Source of the DNA: Sulfobacillus benefaciens
GTDB taxonomy: Bacteria > Bacillota > Sulfobacillia > Sulfobacillales > Sulfobacillaceae
Direction: 5' to 3'
DNA length: 64,000 nt
NCBI GenBank assembly: GCA_003023725.1
Contig: PXYT01000007.1
Location: forward strand, 33,624-97,623
The notes under the pieces were generated by a model. The model had not been told where the DNA came from. It was given only the letters and a program-made list of their open reading frames with translations, and ran no database searches. Every line of letters begins with the position of its first letter. The stretch's first letter is position 1. Both the position numbers and the translations under genes were made by a program. Positions 18,072 to 26,876 of this stretch are shown here, piece after piece.

Positions 18072-19532
18072 ATGTCAGACGAGAAGCCTAACATTTTGCT
18101 AATTCTGGCCGATGAACATCGAGCGGATTGCCTTCGGGCGTATGGGAATGAGGAAATCGAGACACCCACTCTTGATTTCTTGGCGGATAATGGTGTGGTG
18201 TTTGATCAAGCGTTTTGTTCGTCTCCTTTATGTGCCCCATCGCGGTATTCAATTTTAACAGGACTATATCCCCATCAACATCTAGGTTGGGATAACGGGT
18301 CGTCAATTCCCACCGATGTGCCGACATTCCCTAGGGTATTACAAGCTCACGGTTACCGCACCCAAGCGATTGGAAAAATGCATCTGACGCCAACCTATAT
18401 GGACGTGGGGTTTGACGCGATGACGCTGGCGGAACAAAATGGTATGGGGCGATTTGAAGATGACTATCATCGATACCTGCGCGAGCACGATTTGATCGAT
18501 TATGTTGACCTAATCGACCAGGTTGACATGTTTCGCCAACGAGCTTCCAAGAGATATTGGGACTCTTTTGGTTCTGAAGAGTCTAACTTGCCGGAATGGG
18601 CGCATTCAACCGCGTGGATTGGGCGTACCGCCGTAGAGCATGTTGCTCAATGGAGAGGCGGGGGTAACTTCTTGATGCTGAGTTTCGTTAAGCCGCATCA
18701 CCCGTTTGATCCCCCGTACCCATGGAGTATGATGTATAACCCCGATCGACTCACGTTATTACCGGGATGGACTGAGACAAATTCCGCGGCCGACCTGCAT
18801 TTCCATTCTGGATTCTTCCCTCATAAGAAGTTAACCGAGAATGCGTTGAAAGCCGTTATGGCTATGTACTATGCCAGCATTAGTCATGTGGATTTCTATA
18901 TTGGTGAAGTCCTGGAAACACTGAAAAAGAAGGGTCTCTACGACAATACGCTAATTATCTATACCAGCGACCATGGTGAGTACATGGGATTTCATCACCT
19001 GCTGCTCAAAGAGAATCATATGTACGATCCGGTGGTCCGAATTCCCCTCATTATGAAGCCTCTCTATCAGACTTCTCGACCCACCCGAAATGATCAGCTA
19101 GTAAGCAATATTGATTTGGCCAATACGATTTTGGGGCACGTAGGGATGGAGCCGATGCCCTATTCGAACGGGTCGAACCTCTTAGACAAATTCCCCTCAC
19201 GGGAGTATATCGTAGCGGAGGAGCTGTCCGGCCGTCAGTACATGGTTCGAACTGCGAATCTGAAATTAATCCTACGGAGGGATGCAAAGAATAATATGTT
19301 ATTCGATCTAAGGAAGGATCCCATGGAAACTCACAATGTCTACGACGAGTCGTATTATGGGAATGATCGGCGAAAGTTAAAAAATTACCTCAGTCAGCAC
19401 TTTCTGTTTGAGTGTCCTTCCACGCCTTACCATGTGAACGAGCCGATGACTGAGCTCCGCTTAACGCAGGTTAGAGAGACTCTGCGGTGGACCGAAGAAA
19501 AATTTACTCAGTTTAGCACTTCTAACCGATAG
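18072..19532 (+). CDS. Type I sulfatase (Cys-type), cytoplasmic
   Basis: About 486 residues of the alkaline-phosphatase-like sulfatase fold. The active-site motif is C54-A-P-S-R58 followed by YSILTG, the sequence in which Cys is converted to formylglycine. Metal ligands are expected in the N-terminal LADEHRAD and in IYTSDHGEYMG. There is no signal peptide, so it should act in the cytoplasm. ATG 18072 is preferred over GTG 18063 because AGGAGTGG is at proper spacing. It resembles choline-sulfatase/iduronate-sulfatase-type enzymes; substrate unknown. The maturase is encoded two genes downstream. Confidence 0.9.
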   Translation: MSDEKPNILLILADEHRADCLRAYGNEEIETPTLDFLADNGVVFDQAFCSSPLCAPSRYSILTGLYPHQHLGWDNGSSIPTDVPTFPRVLQAHGYRTQAIGKMHLTPTYMDVGFDAMTLAEQNGMGRFEDDYHRYLREHDLIDYVDLIDQVDMFRQRASKRYWDSFGSEESNLPEWAHSTAWIGRTAVEHVAQWRGGGNFLMLSFVKPHHPFDPPYPWSMMYNPDRLTLLPGWTETNSAADLHFHSGFFPHKKLTENALKAVMAMYYASISHVDFYIGEVLETLKKKGLYDNTLIIYTSDHGEYMGFHHLLLKENHMYDPVVRIPLIMKPLYQTSRPTRNDQLVSNIDLANTILGHVGMEPMPYSNGSNLLDKFPSREYIVAEELSGRQYMVRTANLKLILRRDAKNNMLFDLRKDPMETHNVYDESYYGNDRRKLKNYLSQHFLFECPSTPYHVNEPMTELRLTQVRETLRWTEEKFTQFSTSNR

Positions 19533-19560
19533 CAGAATGAGAAATGGGAGGGATCACGAT

Positions 19561-20868
19561 TTGAACGTCATTTATGTTCATTCACATGATACAGGTCGAC
19601 AGATCACACCGTACGGTCTTGGCGACGGGACGCCCAATTTACAAAAACTCGCAGAGCGAGGCATCGTTTTTCGCCAAGCCTTTAGTGCGGCACCGACATG
19701 TTCACCAAGTCGATCGGCGCTATTGACGGGAATGGTCCCTCATTCCAACGGCATGTTAGGCCTGGTCCACCGTGGCTTTCGGCTTCAGGACTATCATAAG
19801 CACCTAGTGAGGTATCTAAATGCTCACGGGTATGAGACGGCGCTTAGTGGAGTACAACATGAGGCACGAGATGTGAAAGATATTGGATATAAAAAAATTA
19901 TTGGTCAGTTGTTGGAATCCAAGCGTTGGAATTCAGGACATTTAGACGATCTGGATAATGCACAGCATGTCGCACAGTTTATCAAAGGAAAACATGAGCT
20001 CCCCTATTTCCTGTCTTTTGGGCTGTTCAGTACCCATCGCCCTTTTCCGAACGCTGATGTCGATGAAAAATACGTCAGGCCTCCGTTTCCGTTACCCGAT
20101 GTTGCAGCCACCCGACAAGACTATGCACAATTTCTAACATCGGTACGGGTGGTTGATAAGTGTGTGGGGATTGTCATGGAGGCATTGCAGGAATCGGGTC
20201 AAGTCAACGATACTTTGGTGATTTATACGACCGATCATGGCATGGCTTTTCCGGGGATGAAGGCCACATTGTATGATACCGGAATTGGGGTGTCTCTAAT
20301 TGTGAAGCCTCCGGACGGTTCGGGTCCAGCGGGAGTAGTGTCGGATGCCCTGGTTTCACACTTGGACGTGTTTCCCACGTTGTGCGATCTTTTGGACCTG
20401 CCAAAGCCAGAGTGGTTGCAAGGACAATCCCTGGGCCCGGTGTTGTTTGGAGACAAGTCCTCCGTTCACGATGCAGTTTTTGCCGAAACTAATTATCATG
20501 CCGCGTATGAACCGATGAGATGTATACGAACTGACCGTTACAAATTCATCCGGCGATACAGAGCAGGTGTGGTGTCAGCAAACATCGACGATAGCGATTC
20601 CAAGACCTTTTTATATGACCAAGGCTACACAGATATGTATGCCAACGAAACGGAAGAGCTATATGATTTGCATCTTGATCCTTCGGAAAGGATCAACTTG
20701 GCCCATTCACCGGAACATCAGCATATTCGTACGCGTCTAGTCAATCGCTTGCAACAATGGATGGTGAGCACCAACGATCCGATACTTCATGGCCGGATTG
20801 CGAAACCTCCTGGTACCATCGTTAATACTGTGGATTGCTACAGTCCCGATGATTCCCGGTTCGAGTAA
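19561..20868 (+). CDS. Type I sulfatase (Cys-type), second enzyme
   Basis: About 435 residues. It starts directly with NVIYVHSHDTGRQITPYG, a variant of the N-terminal metal-binding loop seen in heparan-N-sulfatase-like bacterial enzymes, then C47-S-P-S-R51-SALLTG, the formylglycine motif, and later IYTTDHGMAFPGMKATLYD. I choose TTG 19561 because GGGAGGGA lies 7 bases upstream and the product begins at the first core strand; ATG 19537 has no ribosome binding site. No signal peptide. It differs clearly from the preceding sulfatase, so the two probably remove sulfate from different positions or linkages of the same compound. Confidence 0.88.
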   Translation: MNVIYVHSHDTGRQITPYGLGDGTPNLQKLAERGIVFRQAFSAAPTCSPSRSALLTGMVPHSNGMLGLVHRGFRLQDYHKHLVRYLNAHGYETALSGVQHEARDVKDIGYKKIIGQLLESKRWNSGHLDDLDNAQHVAQFIKGKHELPYFLSFGLFSTHRPFPNADVDEKYVRPPFPLPDVAATRQDYAQFLTSVRVVDKCVGIVMEALQESGQVNDTLVIYTTDHGMAFPGMKATLYDTGIGVSLIVKPPDGSGPAGVVSDALVSHLDVFPTLCDLLDLPKPEWLQGQSLGPVLFGDKSSVHDAVFAETNYHAAYEPMRCIRTDRYKFIRRYRAGVVSANIDDSDSKTFLYDQGYTDMYANETEELYDLHLDPSERINLAHSPEHQHIRTRLVNRLQQWMVSTNDPILHGRIAKPPGTIVNTVDCYSPDDSRFE

Positions 20869-20902
20869 GTAAAATTCATTTGCGAAGAGGGTGATTTTCT
20901 CG

Positions 20903-22156
20903 ATGTCTACCAGCAACGTCGCAGTCATGTGGAAGACGGTCTCGGAGGATTGTAACTTAGCTTGTGACTATTGCTATTATAGCCGGGTTGGGGGAAAAAT
21001 CGGTCCCAAAGTTCACCAAATTGAAACACCGTTGCTGAAAAAATTCCTTCAGGAATATATGAAATATGTGCAAGGGGGTGTGGCATCGTTTGCCTGGCAA
21101 GGGGGAGAGCCTCTTCTGGCGGGATTGAAGTTTTTTGAAGAGGTCGTGTATTATCAGGCCCAGTATGCGTATCCGCATACGATTATTAGTAATGCGGTGC
21201 AAACGAATGGGACCTTAATTAACGACGCGTGGGCACGGTACTTTAAACAATACCAGTTTTTAGTGGGGGTAAGTATGGATGGCCCCGAGGAGATTCATGA
21301 TGCGCGGCGTGTGACGCACGCTGGCGTCGGGAGTTATCGCCGGGTGATGCGAGGCATCGAACACTTGCGACGAGCGGAGGTAGATTTCAATATCTTAACG
21401 GTGCTTCACGAACACAATGTTCACCGAGTGGCGGACTTATTTCAATTTTATCGATCCGAAGGTTTTTCGTATGTGCAGTTTATTCCGGCGATGGATTTTC
21501 GAGCGCAAGATCCGGGTCATCCGCCGCGGTATTTAATTACGCCGGAAGAGTACGGACAATTTTTGTGTGATGCCTTTGATGAGTGGTACAATCATGGGCA
21601 ACCAGACATTTCCGTCCGGTTTTTTGACAATATTCTCGCGAGGTATGTAGGGGAAGAAGCCGAGCTGTGTATCTTGCGGGCGAGTTGTCCTACGACGATG
21701 ATTATTGAACCGAATGGCGATGTGTACCCGTGTGATTTCTACATGAGTGATGAGTATAAAGTTGGCAACGTCGGAACAGAGACCTTGGACACGATTTTGC
21801 ATAATATGAACTATCACCGCTTTTTGCAAAAAAAGCCGACGCTTCCTCAAAAGTGCCAGAGTTGCGAATGGTTATCATTTTGTCACGGAGGATGTCCGCG
21901 CAACCGAGAAGAGACGCGCTGGGGTGACGATGCGACGACGGTGGATGTCGACTATTTTTGTGCAAGTTACCAGCAAGTATATCGCTATGGTCATGACCGG
22001 ATGATGAAACTGGCGCGGACCATTAAAGCGCAGCGACTCGCCGGCTACAAACGACGCGGCGGGAAATTGCCTGGTCGCAATGATCCCTGTATTTGTGGCA
22101 GCGGGAAGAAATTTAAAAAATGCTGTGAAGGCATAGAAATATCGGAACCATCATAA
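20903..22156 (+). CDS. Anaerobic-type sulfatase-maturating enzyme (radical SAM/SPASM) with SEC-C tail
   Basis: About 417 residues. C17-x3-C21-x2-C24 binds the S-adenosylmethionine 4Fe-4S cluster; WQGGEPLL is the family GGE motif; Cys clusters in the SPASM domain (CILRASCPTTMIIEPNGDVYPCDFY and CQSCEWLSFCHGGCPRN) bind auxiliary clusters. These are marks of enzymes converting Cys or Ser to formylglycine in sulfatases. An extra C-terminal zinc motif, GRNDPCICGSGKKFKKCC (SEC-C), ends the protein. ATG 20903 follows GAGGGTG; the upstream GTG at 20891 overlaps that site. It is the last gene of the operon and would activate the two Cys-type sulfatases co-translationally in the cytoplasm. Confidence 0.93.
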   Translation: MSTSNVAVMWKTVSEDCNLACDYCYYSRVGGKIGPKVHQIETPLLKKFLQEYMKYVQGGVASFAWQGGEPLLAGLKFFEEVVYYQAQYAYPHTIISNAVQTNGTLINDAWARYFKQYQFLVGVSMDGPEEIHDARRVTHAGVGSYRRVMRGIEHLRRAEVDFNILTVLHEHNVHRVADLFQFYRSEGFSYVQFIPAMDFRAQDPGHPPRYLITPEEYGQFLCDAFDEWYNHGQPDISVRFFDNILARYVGEEAELCILRASCPTTMIIEPNGDVYPCDFYMSDEYKVGNVGTETLDTILHNMNYHRFLQKKPTLPQKCQSCEWLSFCHGGCPRNREETRWGDDATTVDVDYFCASYQQVYRYGHDRMMKLARTIKAQRLAGYKRRGGKLPGRNDPCICGSGKKFKKCCEGIEISEPS

Positions 22157-22694
22157 CTTTTCGGTATGAAATGGGGCATGCGCGAGCTGTAACAGGGTAA
22201 GCGACTCCGGAAGGATTAGAGACATTTCATCTCTCGGTCTATGTTAAAGGCGTTAGGATTGAAAGAAACCCAAGAGGCACGAATGGCACCCTGGCATCGG
22301 CGCCATCACTTCAAATTGAGTATGGTCGAGAGGCAGTGCGAGAAGCCCAACAATCTGTCGTAGACAGTTCCGAAAGCTGTCGCGTCCTGAAAACATGAAA
22401 TGTGGCAAAAGGGGACGTTCCAAGATTCTCTCCCGCAAAGAGGCCTGAACTGTGAGCACGCGGTAAAGATGCATAATAGAGTCTTTTCCGCTGTGCCAAA
22501 ATTAGGGCTGTGGGTGGGTAATTTTTGTCTGCAGTTGTATGCCAAGAATGGGGCGCCAAGCTCGTCACGGCAGGATCTGCCGGGGTCGCATCGACTGGGA
22601 GCGATGTTGTGGTGCCCAGATCAACATTCTGGTGTCGTGCGCCTTTTTCCTAGAACCGTAGGTGTTCGCGGAGAAAACAACAAGACCTCAGGGC
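22157..22694. other. Gene-free interval left of IS110 remnant
   Basis: About 540 bases. No gene is supported. Minus-strand frames here look like further decayed transposase sequence but cannot be proved by eye. Confidence 0.4.
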
Positions 22695-22970
22695 GCGTCC
22701 GCGTGCGAATCAAATCGCGAAAAGCTTCCTCCAATCGGGCCGGGATCCGAATCGGCGTCAGAGAGTCGGCCCGCAAGGCCCTCGCCAATTTCCGCGCATC
22801 GCGCCGATCGGTCTTGACCCGATCAGTCGCCTCCCGGGGCACCAGCCCCGGGGCTATCACCTGGCAGGCGACTCCCGGTTCATCGAGGAGACGGGTCATT
22901 TCGAACCCCGTGGGACGCGCCTCATAACACACCAACATATGCGCCCGGTCCGACTGCCGCCGCTGAGCCC
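22695..22970 (-). pseudogene. IS110-family transposase fragment
   Basis: An internal piece of an IS110/IS1111-type transposase, read on the minus strand: VCYEARPTGFEMTRLLDEPG, then VIAPGLVPREATDRVKTDRRDARKLARALRA and EAFRDLIRTR. The N-terminal DEDD catalytic start and the whole C-terminal half are missing, and the frame loses similarity after RDLIRTR (near 22697), suggesting a frameshift or deletion. This is a dead mobile-element remnant. It abuts a headless TIG-domain fragment on the right, and the sulfatase operon ends about 540 bases to the left. Confidence 0.8.
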
Positions 22971-23379
22971 TGTCATTCGTTCCGTCTTTCCGAACCCGGC
23001 TTTAGTTGGACAATCCATCCGAATTTTCGGATCGGATCTGGGAACAGCCAAAGGCACGCTGACTATCGGTGGACAATCCGCCTCCATTACTATGTGGACA
23101 CCTTACTTCGTGGAAGCTGTGGTGCCACCACCTTCACCGGTCATTCGTGCGGTGTATCCTAACCCTGCCAAACCCGGATCCATTGTCAGTGTATCCGGCA
23201 TAAACTTTGGGACGATGCCGGGCACGGTAATGTTGGGGACAACATCCTTGACGATTAGAAGCTGGTCACCATACTTTGTCTCCGTGGAATTGCCGAATTC
23301 CCTCACTACCGGAACATATACCCTGCAAATGACGATGCGTGATGGTCAAACAACTACGGCTAAGATAACCATCTCATAG
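22939..23379 (+). pseudogene. TIG/IPT-domain surface protein fragment, N-terminus lost
   Basis: Two tandem Ig-like TIG repeats of about 55 residues, each starting SPVIR(S/A)V(F/Y)PNP and ending in a (W)xPYFV strand, then a final strand and a stop at 23379. The open frame begins at an ATG inside the IS110 remnant, with no signal peptide and no ribosome binding site, so the real 5' part appears to have been removed at the junction near 22960. The intact gene was probably another exported protein. It could still be expressed as a small cytoplasmic protein, but I consider it a relic. Confidence 0.65.
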
Positions 23380-23410
23380 GACGGAATCTCGCGGTCGAGA
23401 TTTTGCAAAC

Positions 23411-23449
23411 AGCCAACCCAGCTCCATACTTTTTAGGGCTGGGTTGGCT
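23411..23449 (+). terminator. Terminator hairpin after TIG fragment
   Basis: AGCCAACCCAGC (23411-23422) pairs perfectly with GCTGGGTTGGCT (23438-23449), loop of 15 bases, 31 bases after the stop. Its presence suggests that the truncated gene once had its own transcript end. Confidence 0.65.
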
Positions 23450-23610
23450 TATGTAGTGATACGATTGTCGCGTCATTTTACCATCGCGGCGTCGGGATAC
23501 CATTTTTATTATTCTCACGCATATTTCCTGTGACAATTTGCCATCCTAGGCGTTGTTAGGAGTAAGAGGCATTTGACGGTATTGGCAGCAATAGATGGAG
23601 GGATGAGTGT

Positions 23611-24468
23611 ATGCTAAAAGCCATTGTTCATTGGGGATTGCCTATTGTTCTGTCTTCAGGATTGGTGGGCCTGTCTCCGGGTGCTGGAATGGCACAGGCC
23701 CAAGTAACGCCTGGAGTATCTAAGAACATCACCCAAAGCAACTCTTCTCACCAAAAGGTTGTTCCTGTATATCCGAACAGCCAGAGGACCCAGAGTATGA
23801 GTATCACCTCTCCCTTTTCCATGCCGCTGATCTTCGGAGCGGCCAATCAACAATCTTCGGTGTGGAAAGTCCCCGTCTCTTACCGTCAGGTAGAAAATTG
23901 GTACATAAGGAAAATGGAAGATCAGGGCTACCATCTCATCAGCCGGGCCTTGTCGTCTCTGAATCATTCGGAGTCGGAAACCTTTGGCCTATTGTTTGCC
24001 AAAGGCCAGGAGAATGTGGATCAGGTGGGTATCAATATTGTTCCCATTACCCCGACTCTGACCGAATATCAGTATATTTCAGCCCGCCTCTCTGTTCCCG
24101 CCCGTCCCTCATCCAGCCTGATCTCTTCACCGTCCTCGGTGAAGTCTATTGACGTGAGCTACAAACCCTGGCGCTATGGCCATCCTGCCATGTCATTCAC
24201 GTTGACTCAAAGCCAGCAAATAGATGCTGTGGTGAAGCTCTTGAATGCTCTGCCGGTTCAACCCCAGGAGTTGTATCACTGTGCCGCGGATTTTGGTCAA
24301 GGAGCCACATTAACCATCCACTTTAACAACAAGAAAACTTGGGTGGTTAAAGAACAAGCGGCATGCATCAGTGTGAAAATGCCCCATGCACCGGCTCTGC
24401 AAGACCCGAATTTGTCCCTGTACCATCTATTGGGTCAAGATGCACAGAGTGTTTCCATAAAAGGGTAG
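23611..24468 (+). CDS. Secreted protein of unknown function
   Basis: 285 residues. The N-terminus (MLKAIVHWGLPIVLSSGLVGLSPGAGMAQAQ) is a signal peptide with a likely AQA cleavage site. The mature part is mixed alpha/beta with a VSYRQVENWYIRKMEDQGYHLISR segment and two Cys (in LYHCAADF and EQAACISV) that could form a disulfide. No known family recognised. GGAGGGATG precedes the ATG. It stands alone between a terminator and a non-coding stretch. Confidence 0.7.
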   Translation: MLKAIVHWGLPIVLSSGLVGLSPGAGMAQAQVTPGVSKNITQSNSSHQKVVPVYPNSQRTQSMSITSPFSMPLIFGAANQQSSVWKVPVSYRQVENWYIRKMEDQGYHLISRALSSLNHSESETFGLLFAKGQENVDQVGINIVPITPTLTEYQYISARLSVPARPSSSLISSPSSVKSIDVSYKPWRYGHPAMSFTLTQSQQIDAVVKLLNALPVQPQELYHCAADFGQGATLTIHFNNKKTWVVKEQAACISVKMPHAPALQDPNLSLYHLLGQDAQSVSIKG

Positions 24469-24523
24469 GTTCGTCAAGATAAGGAAAAATGTTTAACAAT
24501 AATATCTTCTTTTGTGTAGTTTT

Positions 24524-24554
24524 TGTGGATAAGTCTGTGGACAATTGTGGATAT
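24524..24554. promoter_or_regulatory. Cluster of three DnaA-box-like 9-mers
   Basis: TGTGGATAA (24524-24532, exact complement of the consensus TTATCCACA), TGTGGACAA (24536-24544) and TGTGGATAT (24546-24554), all in the same orientation. No dnaA, dnaN, gyrase or other origin-linked gene is in the window, so an accessory DnaA-binding or titration site, or chance, is likelier than the chromosome origin. Confidence 0.4.
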
Positions 24555-25029
24555 CTTTTGCTACCAGCAAGAATATCACCACCGGCGGATCCTCAAGACC
24601 CCTGTCCCTCTTTGTCTGCCTTCATATGTCTTCGGCCGATATTTCTCCTTTCGTCCCGGCCTTTTGCGTTCAAGCACATGTCGTGCTTTACATGCATGAA
24701 ATCTCAAAAACGGATCATAAGAGGTAGGCCTACTTGGACTCGTTTTAACGAAATCCAACCGATTCCGCAGTGCACATTAGATCATCGCAATGTGGGGAAT
24801 TTCATTATTCTTGGTAGACCACGGTAGTCCCCTGAGCCCATGGAAAAAGAAGTCGTGGTGTGAATAGCCAGTCCTTGTAACACGGTTTTTCTGTCCTGCT
24901 AGCTTCACTCTGGGCTTGAACTGAGGCGGAGGTTGTCTTCCCGATCCTGCTTTGGTTTGCGAGTGCTTTTAATGCAGCCATTGTCCATCGAGGCGATGGG
25001 GGGTGAAGACGTGGGATGATTTTTAGGGG

Positions 25030-25072
25030 TCGGCCCTCTGAGTACTCGGGTGAGCCGGATTCAGAGGGCCGA
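25030..25072. terminator. Hairpin downstream of GntR gene
   Basis: TCGGCCCTCTGA (25030-25041) pairs exactly with TCAGAGGGCCGA (25061-25072). It lies just after the stop of the minus-strand GntR gene. T-runs are poor on both sides, so strength is uncertain. Confidence 0.5.
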
Positions 25073-25086
25073 ATCTTGTAATCGAT

Positions 25087-25518
25087 TCATCTTTTGTCAC
25101 CCAGCTTGGTGGGAATTTTTTCGGCAGAGATTCTTTCTACCGCATGTGTGGCCATGTGAAGCAATCGATCGGGGGGCACATGCCATTCATTTTGGATGCG
25201 TTTTAGACAGTCTTCGAGTTCGGCGATAATCCAAAAATCCGGTTCGAAATCCCTGTCCACCGGATCTTTGTCTATGACAAAGGTTCCGCGGCCCGAGAGA
25301 GTTTTCAGATATCCTTGGTATTCCAATTCGCGGTAGGCCCGCGCTACTGTGTTGGGATTAATCTTCAGGTTACGGGCTAATTCCCGTATGGTTTGCAGAC
25401 GGTGCTGCGGCGGGATTTGCCCTGACTGAATAGCCGTTTTGATTTGGTCGCGGATCTGTACGTAAAGCGGTACGCCTGATTGGGTTTCCAGAGTAATTTT
25501 TGGCTTGTTCTTGTTCAT
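25087..25518 (-). CDS. GntR-family regulator, YtrA subfamily
   Basis: About 143 residues. The winged-helix domain begins VPLYVQIRDQIKTAIQSGQI, with the recognition region LQTIRELARNLKINPNTVARAYRELEYQGYL and a GRGTFV wing. The short C-terminal helical tail, without a UTRA or FadR-type ligand domain, marks the YtrA group. Such proteins usually control adjacent ABC-transporter or membrane-protein genes, but none is adjacent here. ATG 25518 is chosen after GGGAGG; an upstream ATG at 25560 lacks a site. Confidence 0.88.
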   Translation of the reverse strand: MNKNKPKITLETQSGVPLYVQIRDQIKTAIQSGQIPPQHRLQTIRELARNLKINPNTVARAYRELEYQGYLKTLSGRGTFVIDKDPVDRDFEPDFWIIAELEDCLKRIQNEWHVPPDRLLHMATHAVERISAEKIPTKLGDKR

Positions 25519-26000
25519 CGTATGATTCCTCCCGTCGTCCCGGCTCACATCCGTGAGCACTGAAGTCTGTTAGCATGATGATCTATCTCAATCTTCATTG
25601 ATGTGTAGATACTATACAGTTCATTCAATTGGCCGAGAGGTTTGGGTGTTGTTCGGCATGGATTTCATGAAATAGTTCAAAAAGCTCTCGTCTTAAGAAC
25701 GACAAGGGTGCGGCAGAGGCAAAAAAGCCTTGATGCGCACTCCCAGTGAAATGGATTGCCGGACAACGTTGATAAAGCCTTCTCGCCTTCTTTCCGGGCT
25801 TTGACTAGGAAAGTGGCGTGAAATAATCGTGATACCAAACATACCGGTTCTTGTGGCCTCTACTCCCTCCTGGCTATTCCTAACACCCCAGGTTTTATCC
25901 GTCCATATGTCTTTGTTCCCTGTGCTTTCTTTTTGCACCAGCAGAGTTAAGACATACGGTTTGACTTTAATCAGGGGTCTTTAAGTGCTATGTTTTGTCC

Positions 26001-26060
26001 GAGTTCTGTGTGCTCAGGTATATCAGGCATAGATTTCGTGGGATCGGGCACACAGAACTC
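26001..26060. repeat. 13-bp inverted repeat with 34-base centre
   Basis: GAGTTCTGTGTGC (26001-26013) and GCACACAGAACTC (26048-26060) are exact complements. Function unknown; could be a hairpin, a protein site or the ends of a small lost element. Confidence 0.5.
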
Positions 26061-26077
26061 CACCACAGTGAACAAAC

Positions 26078-26127
26078 AAGACAAGCACGCCGGGCCTGGG
26101 GTGGGCAGCACATCGTGGTCTTGTCTT
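26078..26127 (-). terminator. Terminator of the lipoprotein gene
   Basis: AAGACAAG / CTTGTCTT, extended through CACG/CGTG with a small bulge; read on the minus strand it is followed by TTGTTTGTT. It starts 9 bases after the lipoprotein stop codon. Confidence 0.55.
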
Positions 26128-26135
26128 CCCTTCAT

Positions 26136-26876
26136 TCAGGGGCTAGTTTGAGACGTTGAAGCAGGCAGACCCGGTATGGCCATTTTATGGGCCCCTTTGG
26201 GAATTTGCAGGTGAAACATGCTGGACGGCACTGACACGTTATTCTGTATGCTCACATAGCGCAAGGATTCGTTGAGGGCTTTGCCGTTCGGTAATTTCGC
26301 ACTCAGGTTTATAGCCAAGGGTTGGTAAGTTTGCTGGTTGACCCATAGCGTCATCGATGACAATCCTAAAGTCTGATTGCTTTTCTTAGGCGTCAGTTTC
26401 AATTCGTAGGTGGGGTGATTGGCGATTTTAGCGCTAGTACTCACCAGGCTCACATGGTTTTGCGAGATAAGGTGTTTTAAGATTGTCGTAAGCATGGCGG
26501 GGTTTTGGGCTGAAAGCGCAGAACCTTTGGGAAGAGGCATGCTCATATAGGTATTGTTGGCGGAATTCAGAATGGTTATGGTGTGGGCATTGGACACGCT
26601 GACAACCTGTGTATGACCATTGATGTCCACAGAGCTTCGGGCCAAATTGGGAGATTTCGTCCACAAATGGATGGTCTGTTTTATGGAACCATTTGGCAAC
26701 CCCTTGATAGTCAGCCTCATGACGCTGTGCGAGGATTTGATTTGTGATTGGGCCTGAATAATGTGATGAGCGACGGACGAAGCCGAAACGGTTGGACTGG
26801 ATGTACCGCATCCTGCGATACTAATACCCGCGAGTCCACTTAATCCTGCTACAACGAAAGATTTGCGCAAGCGCAT
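26136..26876 (-). CDS. Lipoprotein with LolA/LppX-like fold
   Basis: 246 residues. A signal peptide ends in the lipobox SIAGC, so the mature protein is attached to the outer face of the membrane through Cys22. The rest is beta-rich with alternating strands typical of the open-barrel LolA/LprG-type lipid-binding fold: HSVMRLTIKG, IKQTIHLWTKSPNLAR, TYELKLTPK, MTLWVNQQTYQPLAINL. Assignment to that fold is by pattern only. AGGAAAGGA precedes the ATG. No partner gene is adjacent. Confidence 0.75.
   Translation of the reverse strand: MRLRKSFVVAGLSGLAGISIAGCGTSSPTVSASSVAHHIIQAQSQIKSSHSVMRLTIKGLPNGSIKQTIHLWTKSPNLARSSVDINGHTQVVSVSNAHTITILNSANNTYMSMPLPKGSALSAQNPAMLTTILKHLISQNHVSLVSTSAKIANHPTYELKLTPKKSNQTLGLSSMTLWVNQQTYQPLAINLSAKLPNGKALNESLRYVSIQNNVSVPSSMFHLQIPKGAHKMAIPGLPASTSQTSP

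Larger units (their letters stand above)
24469..25086. other. Intergenic region with DnaA-box cluster
   Basis: About 620 bases with three DnaA-box-like 9-mers near the left end and a hairpin at the right end (25030-25072). No supported gene in between. Confidence 0.5.
25519..26135. other. Intergenic region with inverted repeats
   Basis: About 620 bases upstream of the GntR gene. It holds a 13-bp inverted repeat (26001-26060) and a terminator-like hairpin (26078-26127). An 81-codon minus-strand frame at 25693-25938 has no family likeness and I do not call it. Confidence 0.4.

Noticed and set aside
22400..22927. Rightward frame of 175 codons over the IS110 remnant
   Set aside because: Its Arg/Ser-rich product is the opposite-strand shadow of the transposase fragment.
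24524..24554. DnaA-box cluster as the chromosome origin
   Set aside because: No dnaA, dnaN, recF, gyrase or AT-rich unwinding region is nearby; only three sites are present.
24489..24827. Open frame beginning beside the DnaA-box cluster
   Set aside because: Cys/Pro/Phe-rich sequence without ribosome binding site or domain; the stretch looks non-coding.
25693..25938. Leftward 81-codon frame between GntR and lipoprotein genes
   Set aside because: No ribosome binding site and no recognisable domain.
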